This document shows, piece after piece, positions 26,290-35,453 of a stretch of DNA of 64,000 bases. The DNA comes from Pigmentiphaga sp. H8 (GTDB taxonomy: Bacteria; Pseudomonadota; Gammaproteobacteria; Burkholderiales; Burkholderiaceae_B), in contig NZ_CP033966.1 of assembly GCF_003854895.1 (NCBI RefSeq), positions 4,278,001 to 4,342,000 on the forward strand, in the 5' to 3' direction. Position 1 is the first letter of the stretch, and every line of letters begins with the position of its first letter. A program made the position numbers and the translations under genes. The notes under the pieces are model-generated. The model was not told the origin of the DNA and did no database searches. It saw only the letters and a list, made by a program, of their open reading frames with translations.

Positions 26290-27496
26290 GCTCGCGGCCG
26301 GCGCCCACGGGCGCGACATCCCGCCCACGGCGGGCCTGCCGCTGCGCTGGAACGACCTCCTGCCCGGCGGCCCCGCCGACCTGGAGGCGCGCATCGCGTC
26401 CTGGCTGGGCGCCCCGGCCCTGCAACTGGAATGCTCCGGCACCGCCAGCCTGGTCGTGTCCCTGCTGACGCTGGCCCGGCGCAGCCCCCGCAAGACCGTC
26501 ATCCTGCCCGCCTATACCTGCCCGCTGGTCGCGCTGGCCGTCCACCACTGCGGACTGCGGCTGAAGCTGTGCGACCTCGCCCCCGGGCATTTCGATCTCG
26601 ACCCGGCCGCGCTCGAGGCGGCCTGCGACAACGATACGCTGGCCATCGTGGTCACCCACCTGGCCGGACGCGTGGCCGACACGGGCGCCGCGCTGCGCTG
26701 CGCCGCCCGCTGCGGCGCGGCCGTCATCGAGGACGCGGCGCAGGCGCTGGGCGCGCGCCGCAACGGACGCAGCGTGGGCCTGGACGGCGACATCGGCTTC
26801 TTCAGCCTGGCCGCGGGCAAGGGCCTGAGCATCTACGAAGGCGGACTGCTGCTGGCGCGCGATCCCGCGCTGCGCGACGAATTGCGGGCCACCAGCGCAC
26901 GCACAGTCGGCAGCCGCCCGGGATGGGAGGCGCGCCGCAGCCTGGAACTCCTGGCCTACGCGCTGCTGTACGGACCTCGCGGCATGCGCCTGGCCTACGG
27001 CAACCCGCAGCGCGCGGCCCTGCGCGCCGGCGATCCGGTCCGGGCCGCCGGCGACGATTTCCCGCTCGACATCCCCATCCACCGGGTCGGCCGCTGGCGC
27101 CGAGGCGTGGGCGCCCGGGCGGCCCGCCGCCTGCCGGCCTTCCTGGACGATGCCCGGGAGCGTGCCCAGTCGCGTCTGGTACGGCTGCAAGGCCTGCCCG
27201 GGATTCGGGTGATGCGGGACACCGCCGGCGGCGACGGCGTCTGGCCGTTCTTCATGCTGCTGCTGCCCGACGCGCGGGCGCGGCAGCGCGCGCTGGACCG
27301 GCTATGGGGCGCGGGACTGGGCGTGGGCCCCCTGTTCGTGCACACCCTGCCCGACTACGACTACCTGCGCCCCATCGTCGCCGACACGCCGGTGCCCCAC
27401 GCCCGCGATTTCGCGGCGCGCGCGCTGTCGATCACCAACAGCCACTGGCTGGACGACGAGCGATTCGAGACGATCTGCAAGACCCTGGCGTCCTGA
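26276..27496 (+). CDS. DegT/DnrJ/EryC1/StrS-family PLP aminotransferase
   Basis: 406 aa from a GTG overlapping the previous gene. Family blocks: ECSGTASLVVSLLTLARR, VILPAYTCPLVALAV, VIEDAAQALGARRNGRSVG, then FFSLAAGKGLSIYEGG with the PLP lysine at residue 182. These enzymes usually aminate keto-sugars bound to nucleotide (ArnB, PglE) but some act on other ketones. Combined with two ArnE/F-like subunits and a phosphatase it points to an amino group being placed on a lipid-linked or membrane-bound product. Last gene of the operon. Confidence 0.88.
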   Translation: MPTPRLAAGAHGRDIPPTAGLPLRWNDLLPGGPADLEARIASWLGAPALQLECSGTASLVVSLLTLARRSPRKTVILPAYTCPLVALAVHHCGLRLKLCDLAPGHFDLDPAALEAACDNDTLAIVVTHLAGRVADTGAALRCAARCGAAVIEDAAQALGARRNGRSVGLDGDIGFFSLAAGKGLSIYEGGLLLARDPALRDELRATSARTVGSRPGWEARRSLELLAYALLYGPRGMRLAYGNPQRAALRAGDPVRAAGDDFPLDIPIHRVGRWRRGVGARAARRLPAFLDDARERAQSRLVRLQGLPGIRVMRDTAGGDGVWPFFMLLLPDARARQRALDRLWGAGLGVGPLFVHTLPDYDYLRPIVADTPVPHARDFAARALSITNSHWLDDERFETICKTLAS

Positions 27497-27509
27497 CGCG
27501 CTCCGGAAC

Positions 27510-27983
27510 TCAGAGAAAGCGGTCCAGGATGCGGCGGCTCGCACGGTCCAGGCGTTCCAGGTCGCGTATCAGGAAGTGGATGCCGTGGCCGTCCGAGATC
27601 AGAAGCTTGGACTGGGAAATGCGCCGGATGTCCTGTTCGCTCTTGAGCCAGAGCCGGGCTTCGCCGCGGTTGGTCCGGACGGTCCAGGTCGTGGGCGTGA
27701 CGTAGCTCGCCACCTGCACGATGCGCTGGATCTCGGGCATGAATTCACGGTGGCCGAGTTCTTCGCGCACCAGCTCCCGCGCCTCGGGCGGCAGGTCCGC
27801 CAGGCGGGCAATCCACGCCACTTCATGCCCGCCCGGGCCGACCAGCGAGATGTCCTCGGATTCGGTATCGATGGGGAAGGCGCGCACGGGCGTCACTTCC
27901 TCGGCCGGCCCGCCGTCGGCGGGGGTGCAGATCAGCCGGCCGTAGGCGTTGCGGCTCAACGTATAGGGGAAGGTATGGCTCAT
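27510..27983 (-). CDS. DUF1854 protein linked to a cyanophycin-locus ABC transporter
   Basis: 157 aa from the ATG at 27983, which overlaps the ABC gene stop (ATGA). No signal peptide or membrane helix. Visible blocks: RNAYGRLICTPADGG, AFPIDTESEDISLVGPGGHEVAWI, REFMPEIQRIVQVASYVTPTTW and LLISDGHGIHFLIRDLERLD. The pattern matches DUF1854, a family that occurs beside ABC transporters near cphA in betaproteobacteria. Its biochemical role is unknown; coupling to the ABC gene suggests a cytoplasmic partner or regulator of that transporter. Confidence 0.78.
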   Translation of the reverse strand: MSHTFPYTLSRNAYGRLICTPADGGPAEEVTPVRAFPIDTESEDISLVGPGGHEVAWIARLADLPPEARELVREELGHREFMPEIQRIVQVASYVTPTTWTVRTNRGEARLWLKSEQDIRRISQSKLLISDGHGIHFLIRDLERLDRASRRILDRFL

Positions 27984-30262
27984 GCCTGCTCCTCGTCGTC
28001 GCCGTCCCAGGTGTTGTCGCTGTCGCTGCCGGGAGGATCGAGCTGGCGGGTCTGCGCCTGGTGCAGGCGATAGTAGGCGCCGCCCTTGGCGATCAGGTCT
28101 TCGTGGCGGCCCTGCTCGACGATGCGGCCGCGGTCCAGCACCACCAGCCGGTCGGCCCGCCGCAGGGTGCTGAGCCGGTGCGCCACGGCGATGGTGGTGC
28201 GTCCCTGCACCAGGTTGTCGAGCGCCTTCTGGATCTCCTGTTCGGTCGAGGTGTCGACCGAGGAGGTGGCCTCGTCCAGGATCAGGATGCGCGGGTCGAT
28301 CAGCAGCGCGCGGGCGATGGAGATGCGCTGGCGCTCGCCGCCCGACAGGGCCTGTCCGCGCTCGCCCACCAGCGAATCGTAGCCATGCGGCAGGCGCAGG
28401 ATGAACTCGTGCGCGTGGGCCGCGCGCGCGGCCGCCACGATCTCCGCGCGCGTGGCCTCGGGCTTGCCGTAGGCGATGTTCTCGGCCACCGTCCCGAAGA
28501 ACAGGAACGGCTCTTGCAGCACCACGCCGATGTTGCGCCGGTACTCGGGAATGGACAGCGCGCGGATGTCGACGCCGTCCACCTTGATCGATCCCTGCGC
28601 CACGTCGTAGAAGCGGCAGATCAGGTTGACCAGCGTGCTCTTGCCCGAGCCGCTGTGTCCCACCAGGCCGATCATCTCGCCCGGCTGGATGTCGAGGTCT
28701 ATGCCGCGCAGCACGGCACGCGTGCCGTAGCGGAAGGTGGCCTCGCGGATCTGGATACGCCCCTCCAGCCGGCCGATAGACACCGGATGGGCCGGCTCCG
28801 GTACGCTGGAGACGCGGTCCAGGATGTCGAAGATGCGCTTGGCGCCCGCCGCCGCCTTCTGCGTGACCGAAACGATGCGGCTCATGGAATCGAGCCGCAG
28901 GTAGAAGCGGCTGATGTAGGCCAGGAACGCGGCCAGCACACCCACCGAGATGTGATGGTTGGCGATCTGCCAGATGCCGAATATCCAGACCACCAGCAGG
29001 CCGACCTCGGTCAGCAGGATGACCGTGGGCGAGAACATCGACCACGTGGTGTTGACCTTGTCGTTGACCGCGAGGTTGTGGTTGTTGGCCTCGCGGAAAC
29101 GCTCCACTTCGCGCTTTTCCTGGGCAAAGGCCTTGACCACCCGGATCCCAGGGATGGTGTCGGCCAGCACGTTGGTGATCTCGGCCCAGTTGCGGTCCAC
29201 CTTCTCGAACCCATGGCGCAGCTTGTCGCGCACCAGGTGGATGAGCCAGGCGATGAAGGGCAGCGGCAGCAGCGTGACCAGCGCCAGCCAGGGATCGATG
29301 GAGACCAGGATGCCGGCCGTCATCAGGATCATCAGCACGTCGGTGGCAAAGTCCAGCAGGTGCAGCGACAGGAAGACGCAGATGCGGTCGGTCTCGTTGC
29401 CGATGCGCGCCATGAGGTCGCCCGTGCGCTTGCCGCCGAAGTATTCCAGCGACAGCTGCTGCAGGTGTTCATAGGCGCTGGTGCGCAGGTCGGCGCCGAT
29501 GCGCTCGCTGACCCACGCGAGGATGTAGGTGCGCGACCAGCCCAGCACCCACGCCACCAGCGCCGCGCCCAGCAGCCCGGACAGGTAGAGCCCGGCCAGG
29601 TCGTAGTCGATGGGCTTGCCGTTCTGGAACGGGATCAGCACATCGTCCATCAGCGGCATGGTCAGATAAGGCGGAACCAGCGTCGCGGCGGTGGCCAGGA
29701 CCGTCAGGATGAAGCCCAGCAGCAGCTTGCCGCGATAGGGGCGCGCGAAACGGCTCAGGCGCAGCAGGGCCCAGCCCCGGTTCTCGACCGGCGCTTCCGC
29801 CTCGCAGGCCGGGCAGTCCTGCTCGCCTTCCGGCAGCGGCGCATGGCAGCGGGGGCAGGCCGGCGCCAGGCGAGCCGCCACGCCGCCCTGCGCCAGCGCG
29901 GCCAGCTGGCGCTCGAACTGGTCGGCCAGCCGGACCGCGCCGGCATGATGGGCCATGGTCGTGCGCCACAGCGCCTGTCGCGCCCGGGCATCCACCAGCT
30001 CGACCGCGACCACGCCCGCGTGGTCGGACAGGGCCAGCCGCATCCCCTCGCGCAGCGGCCAGTCGCGCCATCCCGGCGCATCGGCCGCGGCCGCCAGCAG
30101 CCGGGTCTCGGTCAGCACCAGCAGGCCCCGGGCATAGCGCAGTTCCGTATCGAGATCCAGCTCCAGCCAGGCGCATACGGTTTCGCCTGCGGCCAGCGGT
30201 GGGGCGGCCTGGCCGCGCCAGGCATCGGGCAGGGAAGACAACGGATGAGACGCGGCAGTCAT
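27980..30262 (-). CDS. ABC exporter (fused membrane-ATPase) with N-terminal zinc ribbon
   Basis: 760 aa from the ATG at 30262; a TTG at 30280 is possible. The first 150 residues are a soluble domain ending in CPRCHAPLPEGEQDCPACE, two CxxC pairs that look like a zinc ribbon. Residues about 175-490 hold six membrane helices (ABC type I, MsbA/LapB-like), then a nucleotide-binding domain: Walker A GHSGSGKST, signature LSGGERQRISIARALL, Walker B ILILDEATSSVD, H-loop AVAHRLSTLRRAD. A cytosolic pre-domain with zinc ribbon is unusual for this type. Divergent from cphA' with a 369-base shared promoter region. Confidence 0.9.
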   Translation of the reverse strand: MTAASHPLSSLPDAWRGQAAPPLAAGETVCAWLELDLDTELRYARGLLVLTETRLLAAAADAPGWRDWPLREGMRLALSDHAGVVAVELVDARARQALWRTTMAHHAGAVRLADQFERQLAALAQGGVAARLAPACPRCHAPLPEGEQDCPACEAEAPVENRGWALLRLSRFARPYRGKLLLGFILTVLATAATLVPPYLTMPLMDDVLIPFQNGKPIDYDLAGLYLSGLLGAALVAWVLGWSRTYILAWVSERIGADLRTSAYEHLQQLSLEYFGGKRTGDLMARIGNETDRICVFLSLHLLDFATDVLMILMTAGILVSIDPWLALVTLLPLPFIAWLIHLVRDKLRHGFEKVDRNWAEITNVLADTIPGIRVVKAFAQEKREVERFREANNHNLAVNDKVNTTWSMFSPTVILLTEVGLLVVWIFGIWQIANHHISVGVLAAFLAYISRFYLRLDSMSRIVSVTQKAAAGAKRIFDILDRVSSVPEPAHPVSIGRLEGRIQIREATFRYGTRAVLRGIDLDIQPGEMIGLVGHSGSGKSTLVNLICRFYDVAQGSIKVDGVDIRALSIPEYRRNIGVVLQEPFLFFGTVAENIAYGKPEATRAEIVAAARAAHAHEFILRLPHGYDSLVGERGQALSGGERQRISIARALLIDPRILILDEATSSVDTSTEQEIQKALDNLVQGRTTIAVAHRLSTLRRADRLVVLDRGRIVEQGRHEDLIAKGGAYYRLHQAQTRQLDPPGSDSDNTWDGDDEEQA

Positions 30263-30631
30263 CGGCGGGCGGTGCCCCAAATAAGCAACATAGTATTTGT
30301 AACTATTTCTAATTCATGGAAATATGTCAGCCTCACGTAAGTATTATAGTTCCCACCAACTTCCGTTGTTCGAGAAACCGATGCGTTGTAGCGTCGCATC
30401 TAGGGGATTCCCTAAACCGTGTATTCCATCTTGCCTGCCAGGCAAGGGGGCAATACATTTCCGCTCATCTACGATTGTCATCGGATTGACTCGAGTACGC
30501 CCCGAGAGCGTACACCCAGCTCGCATCGTTCCACCCGGACCCTCGTCCCAACTTCTCAGCCTGTCCGCGCCGCCCGCACGCCCCGGTTTTCCGTTCTGCG
30601 CCGTGCGCCCCGCCCCAGACCCATCTTCGTC
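30263..30631. promoter_or_regulatory. divergent promoter region of the ABC/DUF1854 and cphA'/cphA operons
   Basis: 369 bases without a gene. The left third (about 30285-30355) is markedly AT-rich for this genome and has a TATAAT on the minus strand (30341-30346 region), the likely ABC-side promoter. At 30430-30446 CTTGCCTG-C-CAGGCAAG is a perfect 8-bp inverted repeat, a candidate operator or transcript hairpin on the cphA' side. The long cphA' leader (about 180 bases after the palindrome) holds no clear ORF. Confidence 0.5.
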
Positions 30632-32803
30632 ATGAAACGCAAACACATTGAATTCCTCGATGTGCTGTCCCTGCGCGGACCCAGCATGTGGACTTATCCG
30701 CCCGTCCTCGAGGCCTGGGTGGACATCGGGGAACTCGAGGACTTCCCGTCCAACCTGATTCCGGGCTTCTACGAGCGGCTGGAGGCCTGGCTGCCGACGC
30801 TGATCGAGCACCGGTGCAGCTACGACGAACGCGGCGGTTTCCTGCGCCGCGTGCGCGAGGGCACGTGGCCGGGCCACATCCTGGAACACGTCACGCTGGA
30901 ATTGCAGAACCTGGCCGGGCTGCCGGGCGGCTTCGGCAAGGCGCGCGAGACGTCCACGCGCGGCGTCTACCGCGTGATCGTCAGCGCCTACCAGGAAGAA
31001 GTCACGCGCGCCGCGCTCCATACCGCGCGCGATCTCGTCATGGCCGCGATCGAAGACCGGCCCTACGACGTGCCCGCGGCCATCGAGGCCCTGCGCGACC
31101 TCGTCAACGAACATTGGCTGGGGCCCAGCACCGCAAGCATCGTGCAGGCCGCCGAGGACCGCCGCATTCCCTATATCCGCCTCAACCAGGGCAACCTGGT
31201 GCAGTTCGGCTACGGCGCCGCGCAGCACCGCATATGGACCGCCGAGACCGACCGCACCAGCGCCGTGGCCGAAGGCATCGCCTGCGACAAGGACTTGACC
31301 AAGAGCCTGTTGCAGGCCTGCGGCGTGCCCGTGCCCCAGGGCCGCGCGGTGGAAAGCAAGGACGACGCGTGGGAAGCCGCGCAGGAAATCGGCCTGCCTG
31401 TGGTGGTCAAGCCCAGCGACGGCAACCACGGCCGCGGCGTGTTCCTGGACCTGCGCACGCGCGAGGCCATCGAGACCGCGTTCGGCGTGGCCAGCGGCGA
31501 AGGCAGCGGTGTGATCGTCGAGCGCTGCGTGCCCGGCAACGAACACCGCCTGCTGGTGGTGGGCGACCGGATGGTGGCCGCGGCGCGCGGCAAGACGGCC
31601 TCGGTCATCGGCGACGGCCGCTCCACCATCCAGCAACTGATCGGCAGCCAGCTCAACTCGGATCCGCGCCGTGGCAACACCGAGGAGCATCCGCTGAACC
31701 TGGTCGCGCTGGACTCCGCCGCCCGCATCGAACTCGAACGCCAGGGCTACGACGGCGAATCCATCCCGCCCGCTGGCGAGGAAGTCCTGATCCAGCGCAA
31801 CGGCAACGTCGCCTTCGACGTGACCGACGAAGTCCATCCCTCGGTCGCGGCGCACGTGCGGCTCGCGGCGCGCATCGTCGGCCTGGACATCGCCGGTGTC
31901 GACCTGGTGGTCGAGGACATCTCGCGGCCGCTGGAAGAACAGGGCGGCGCCATCGTCGAGGTCAATGCCGGCCCCGGCCTGCTGATGCACCTGAAACCCG
32001 CCGACGGCAAGCCGCGCCCCGTGGGCCGCGCCATCGTCGACCACCTGTTCCCCAACGGCGGCGAAGGCCGCATCCCGCTGGTGGGCGTATCCGGCAGCCA
32101 CGGCATGACCGGCGTGGTCCATCTGGTCGGCCAGTTCCTGCGGCTGTCGGGCCGCCGCGTGGCCACGGCATCCAGCCAGGGCCTGTACTTCGACCACCGG
32201 CAGGTCGATCGCGCCCCCGCCGGCTGGACCGCCGTGCAGCGCGCGCTGATGAACCCCATGATGGAAGCGGCCGCGATCGAGAACGGTGCCCGCGCCATCC
32301 TGACGCAAGGCCTGGCCTACGACCGTTGCCAGGTCGGCGTCGTGACCGACCTCGATCCCACGCAAACGCACCCCGACCTGTCCATCGTCGAGCCGCAGCA
32401 GATTTTCAACGTGCTGCGCACCCAGGTCGACGTCGTGCTGCCCAGCGGCTGCGCCGTGCTCAATGCCGCCGACGAGCTGGTCGCCGACATGGCCCGGCTG
32501 TGCGACGGCGACGTGATGTACTTCGCGCGCGACGGCAAGCTGCCCCGCATCGCCGAACACCGGGCCGCCGGCAAGCGCGCGGTCTTCGTGCGCGACGATG
32601 CCATCGTGCTCGCCCATGGCGCGAACGAAACTCCCTTGGCCCCGCTCGTCTCCGTGCCCTGCCTGGCCGGACAGCCGGGCCTGCCGATCGAAAGCGTCCT
32701 GGCCGCCGTGGCCGCGGGCTGGGCGCTGGACCTGCCGCAGGATTGCATCCGCGCCGGGATCGAAACCTACGGCATGCCGGCCGCCGCGGCCGCCACGGCC
32801 TGA
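30632..32803 (+). CDS. cyanophycin synthetase paralogue CphA', degenerate Mur domain
   Basis: 723 aa. The N-terminal domain (EHVTLELQNLAGLPGGFGKAR) and ATP-grasp domain (VVVKPSDGNHGRGV, GGAIVEVNAGPGLLMHL) resemble CphA. In the Mur-ligase-like part the P-loop is GSHGMTG (488-494): the catalytic lysine is a methionine. The protein stops after LAAVAAGWALDLPQDCIRAGI, so the last Mur domain, about 150 residues in CphA, is missing. It resembles CphA' of Cupriavidus and, in its truncation, CphA2 of cyanobacteria, which joins beta-Asp-Arg dipeptides. Either a dipeptide polymerase or a helper subunit for CphA. It precedes cphA by 28 bases. Confidence 0.88.
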   Translation: MKRKHIEFLDVLSLRGPSMWTYPPVLEAWVDIGELEDFPSNLIPGFYERLEAWLPTLIEHRCSYDERGGFLRRVREGTWPGHILEHVTLELQNLAGLPGGFGKARETSTRGVYRVIVSAYQEEVTRAALHTARDLVMAAIEDRPYDVPAAIEALRDLVNEHWLGPSTASIVQAAEDRRIPYIRLNQGNLVQFGYGAAQHRIWTAETDRTSAVAEGIACDKDLTKSLLQACGVPVPQGRAVESKDDAWEAAQEIGLPVVVKPSDGNHGRGVFLDLRTREAIETAFGVASGEGSGVIVERCVPGNEHRLLVVGDRMVAAARGKTASVIGDGRSTIQQLIGSQLNSDPRRGNTEEHPLNLVALDSAARIELERQGYDGESIPPAGEEVLIQRNGNVAFDVTDEVHPSVAAHVRLAARIVGLDIAGVDLVVEDISRPLEEQGGAIVEVNAGPGLLMHLKPADGKPRPVGRAIVDHLFPNGGEGRIPLVGVSGSHGMTGVVHLVGQFLRLSGRRVATASSQGLYFDHRQVDRAPAGWTAVQRALMNPMMEAAAIENGARAILTQGLAYDRCQVGVVTDLDPTQTHPDLSIVEPQQIFNVLRTQVDVVLPSGCAVLNAADELVADMARLCDGDVMYFARDGKLPRIAEHRAAGKRAVFVRDDAIVLAHGANETPLAPLVSVPCLAGQPGLPIESVLAAVAAGWALDLPQDCIRAGIETYGMPAAAAATA

Positions 32804-32831
32804 AAGCCTGGGAAACGCACAGGAAAACATC

Positions 32832-35453
32832 ATGGAAGTCTCACGTATCCGTGCACTGCGCGGCCCCAATCTGTGGAGCCGGCGTACCGCGCTCGAAGCG
32901 ATCGTCTCGTGTACCGAAGCCGAGCGCGCCATCGCCGGCATCCCCGGCTTCGAGGCACGCCTGCGCGCGCGCTTTCCCGCCATCGGCCTGTTGCAGCCAG
33001 CGGGCCAGGAGCGTTCCGTCTCCATGGCCCGCGCGCTCGGGCTGGCCACGCTGGGCCTGCAATCCCAGGCTGGCTGCCCCGTCACCTTCGTGCGCACCGT
33101 CCCCACGCTGGACGCCGGCATCTATCAGGTGGTGGTCGAGTACACCGAGGAAGAGGTCGGCAGGCAGGCGCTGAAATTCGCGCTGGAACTGTGCCAGGCC
33201 GCCGAGCATGACACGCCCTTCGACCTCGATGCCGCGCTGACGCAGCTGCGCGACCTGGACGAGGACGTCCGCATCGGCCCCAGCACCGGCTCCATCGTGC
33301 AGGCGGGAATCCAGCGCGGCATCCCGTACCGCCGCCTGACGCAGGGCAGCCTGATCCAGTTCGGCTGGGGCAAGAAGCAGCGGCGCATCCAGGCGGCCGA
33401 GATGGACCGCAGCAGCGCCATCGCCGAATCCATCGCCCAGGACAAGGAACTGACCAAGACCCTGCTGCATGCCGCCGGCGTCCCGGTTCCCGAGGGCCGT
33501 CCGGTCGAGGATGCCGAGGACGCCTGGGCGGCGGCGCAGGAGATCGGCGCGCCCGTGGTGGTCAAGCCGCGCGACGGCAACCAGGGCAAGGGCGTCGCGG
33601 TCAACATCTCGACGCGCGAACAGGTCTTGGCGGCCTATGCCGTGGCCGAGAAATACGGGTCGGCCGTCCTGGTCGAACGCTACATTCCCGGCCACGATTT
33701 CCGCCTGCTGGTGGTCGGCAACACCCTGGTCGCGGCCTCGCGGCGCGATCCGCCGCAGGTGTTCGGCGACGCGGTGCACACCATCCGCGAGCTGGTGGAC
33801 GAAGTGAACAAGGATCCCCGCCGCGGCGAGGGCCACGCCACCAGCCTGACCAAGATCCGCCTGGACGACATCGCCATCGCGACCCTGGCCAAGGCGGGCT
33901 ACACCCCGGATTCGGTCCCGTCCAAGGGCGCGCTGGTCATCCTGCGCAACAACGCCAACCTGAGCACCGGCGGCACCGCCACCGACGTCACCGACGAAGT
34001 CCATCCCGAATTCGCCGCCCACGCCATCGCGGCGGCGCGCACGGTTGGCCTGGACATCTGCGGCGTGGACATCGTGGCCGGCACCGTCATCAAGCCGCTG
34101 GAAAGCCAGGGCGGCGCCATCGTCGAAGTCAACGCCGCCCCCGGCCTGCGCATGCATCTCGCGCCGTCGTACGGCAAGCCGCGCGCCGTGGGCGAAGCCG
34201 TCATCGCCGACATGTTCGCGCCCGAGGACGACGGCCGCATCCCCGTGGTCGCGGTGGCCGGCACCAACGGCAAGACCACGACCGTGCGCCTGATCGCCCA
34301 CCTCCAGGGCGTCAACGGGCACCTGGTCGGCATGACCAATTCCGACGGCGTCTACATCGGCCAGCAGCGCATCGACGTGGGCGACTGCAGCGGACCGCGC
34401 AGCGCGCGCAACGTGCTGCTGCACCCCGACGTCGACGCGGCCGTGTTCGAGACGGCGCGCGGCGGCATCCTGCGCGAGGGCCTGGGCTTCGACCGCTGCG
34501 ACGTGGCGGTGGTGACCAACATCGGCATGGGCGACCACCTGGGCCTGAACTTCATCAGCACGGTCGAGGACCTCGCGGTGGTCAAGCGGGTGATCGTCGA
34601 GAACGTGGCGCCCACCGGCACCGCCGTGCTCAATGCCACCGACCCCAACGTCGCCAACATGGCCGACAGCTGCCCCGGCTCGGTGATCTTCTTCTCGAAC
34701 GATCGCCAGCACACGCTGATCACCACCCAGCGCGCCAAGAACCAGCGCGTGGTCTATCGCGACGGCCAGGCCATCGTCGCCGCGCGCGGCGCCGAGGAAC
34801 AGCGCATCGCGCTGGCCGACATTCCCCTGACCTACGACGGCGCGATCGACTTCCAGGTCGAGAACGCGATGGCGGCCATCGCCGCCGCCTGGGCCCTGGG
34901 CCTGGACTGGCAGGTCATCCGCCGCGGCCTGGCCAGCTTCGTGAACGACGCCCAGACCGCGCCCGGCCGCTTCAATCGCTTCGCATTCCGCGGCGCCACG
35001 ATCTTCGCCGACTACGGCCACAATCCCGACGCCATCCAGGCGCTGGTGCGCGCGATCGAGCGCATGCCCGCCAAGCGGCGTTCGGTGGTCATCAGCGGGG
35101 CGGGCGACCGCCGCGACGTGGACATCTGCCGCCAGACCGAAATCCTGGGCACCGCCTTCGACCAGGTCGTGCTGTACGAAGACCAATGCCAGCGCGGCCG
35201 CGAGGACGGCGAGGTGCTGGCGCTGCTGCGCCAGGGACTGGCGGGCGCGACCCGTGCGCAGGACGTGCGGGAGATCCGGGGGGAATTCCTGGCCATCGAC
35301 ACGGCCATGGATGAACTCGGGGCGGGCGACCTGTGCCTGATCCTGGTGGATCAGGTGGAGGAAGCGCTGGCCCACATCGAGCAGCGCATCGCCGCCGACT
35401 GCGCGATCAGTGCGGCGATGCGGCAGCCAGCCGGGCAATCAATCGCGCATTGA
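32832..35453 (+). CDS. cphA: cyanophycin synthetase
   Basis: 873 aa, the standard length. It makes cyanophycin, a poly-aspartate with arginine on each side chain, using two ATP sites. ATP-grasp domain (adds Asp): VVVKPRDGNQGKGVAVNI and GGAIVEVNAAPGLRMHLAPS. Mur-ligase domain (adds Arg): intact P-loop GTNGKTT at 477-483 with Lys481, AVFETARGGILREGLGFDRCD, and the C-terminal domain with FADYGHNPDAIQALV. A clear AGGA precedes the ATG. It runs 47 bases into the end of the convergent arginase-like gene. No cyanophycinase is in the window. Confidence 0.97.
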   Translation: MEVSRIRALRGPNLWSRRTALEAIVSCTEAERAIAGIPGFEARLRARFPAIGLLQPAGQERSVSMARALGLATLGLQSQAGCPVTFVRTVPTLDAGIYQVVVEYTEEEVGRQALKFALELCQAAEHDTPFDLDAALTQLRDLDEDVRIGPSTGSIVQAGIQRGIPYRRLTQGSLIQFGWGKKQRRIQAAEMDRSSAIAESIAQDKELTKTLLHAAGVPVPEGRPVEDAEDAWAAAQEIGAPVVVKPRDGNQGKGVAVNISTREQVLAAYAVAEKYGSAVLVERYIPGHDFRLLVVGNTLVAASRRDPPQVFGDAVHTIRELVDEVNKDPRRGEGHATSLTKIRLDDIAIATLAKAGYTPDSVPSKGALVILRNNANLSTGGTATDVTDEVHPEFAAHAIAAARTVGLDICGVDIVAGTVIKPLESQGGAIVEVNAAPGLRMHLAPSYGKPRAVGEAVIADMFAPEDDGRIPVVAVAGTNGKTTTVRLIAHLQGVNGHLVGMTNSDGVYIGQQRIDVGDCSGPRSARNVLLHPDVDAAVFETARGGILREGLGFDRCDVAVVTNIGMGDHLGLNFISTVEDLAVVKRVIVENVAPTGTAVLNATDPNVANMADSCPGSVIFFSNDRQHTLITTQRAKNQRVVYRDGQAIVAARGAEEQRIALADIPLTYDGAIDFQVENAMAAIAAAWALGLDWQVIRRGLASFVNDAQTAPGRFNRFAFRGATIFADYGHNPDAIQALVRAIERMPAKRRSVVISGAGDRRDVDICRQTEILGTAFDQVVLYEDQCQRGREDGEVLALLRQGLAGATRAQDVREIRGEFLAIDTAMDELGAGDLCLILVDQVEEALAHIEQRIAADCAISAAMRQPAGQSIAH

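Noticed and set aside
30344..33121. 925-codon minus-strand open frame
   Set aside because: It lies antisense over cphA' and is rich in His, Ala, Gly and Gln, the usual shadow of a GC-rich gene; no family motif or start signal.
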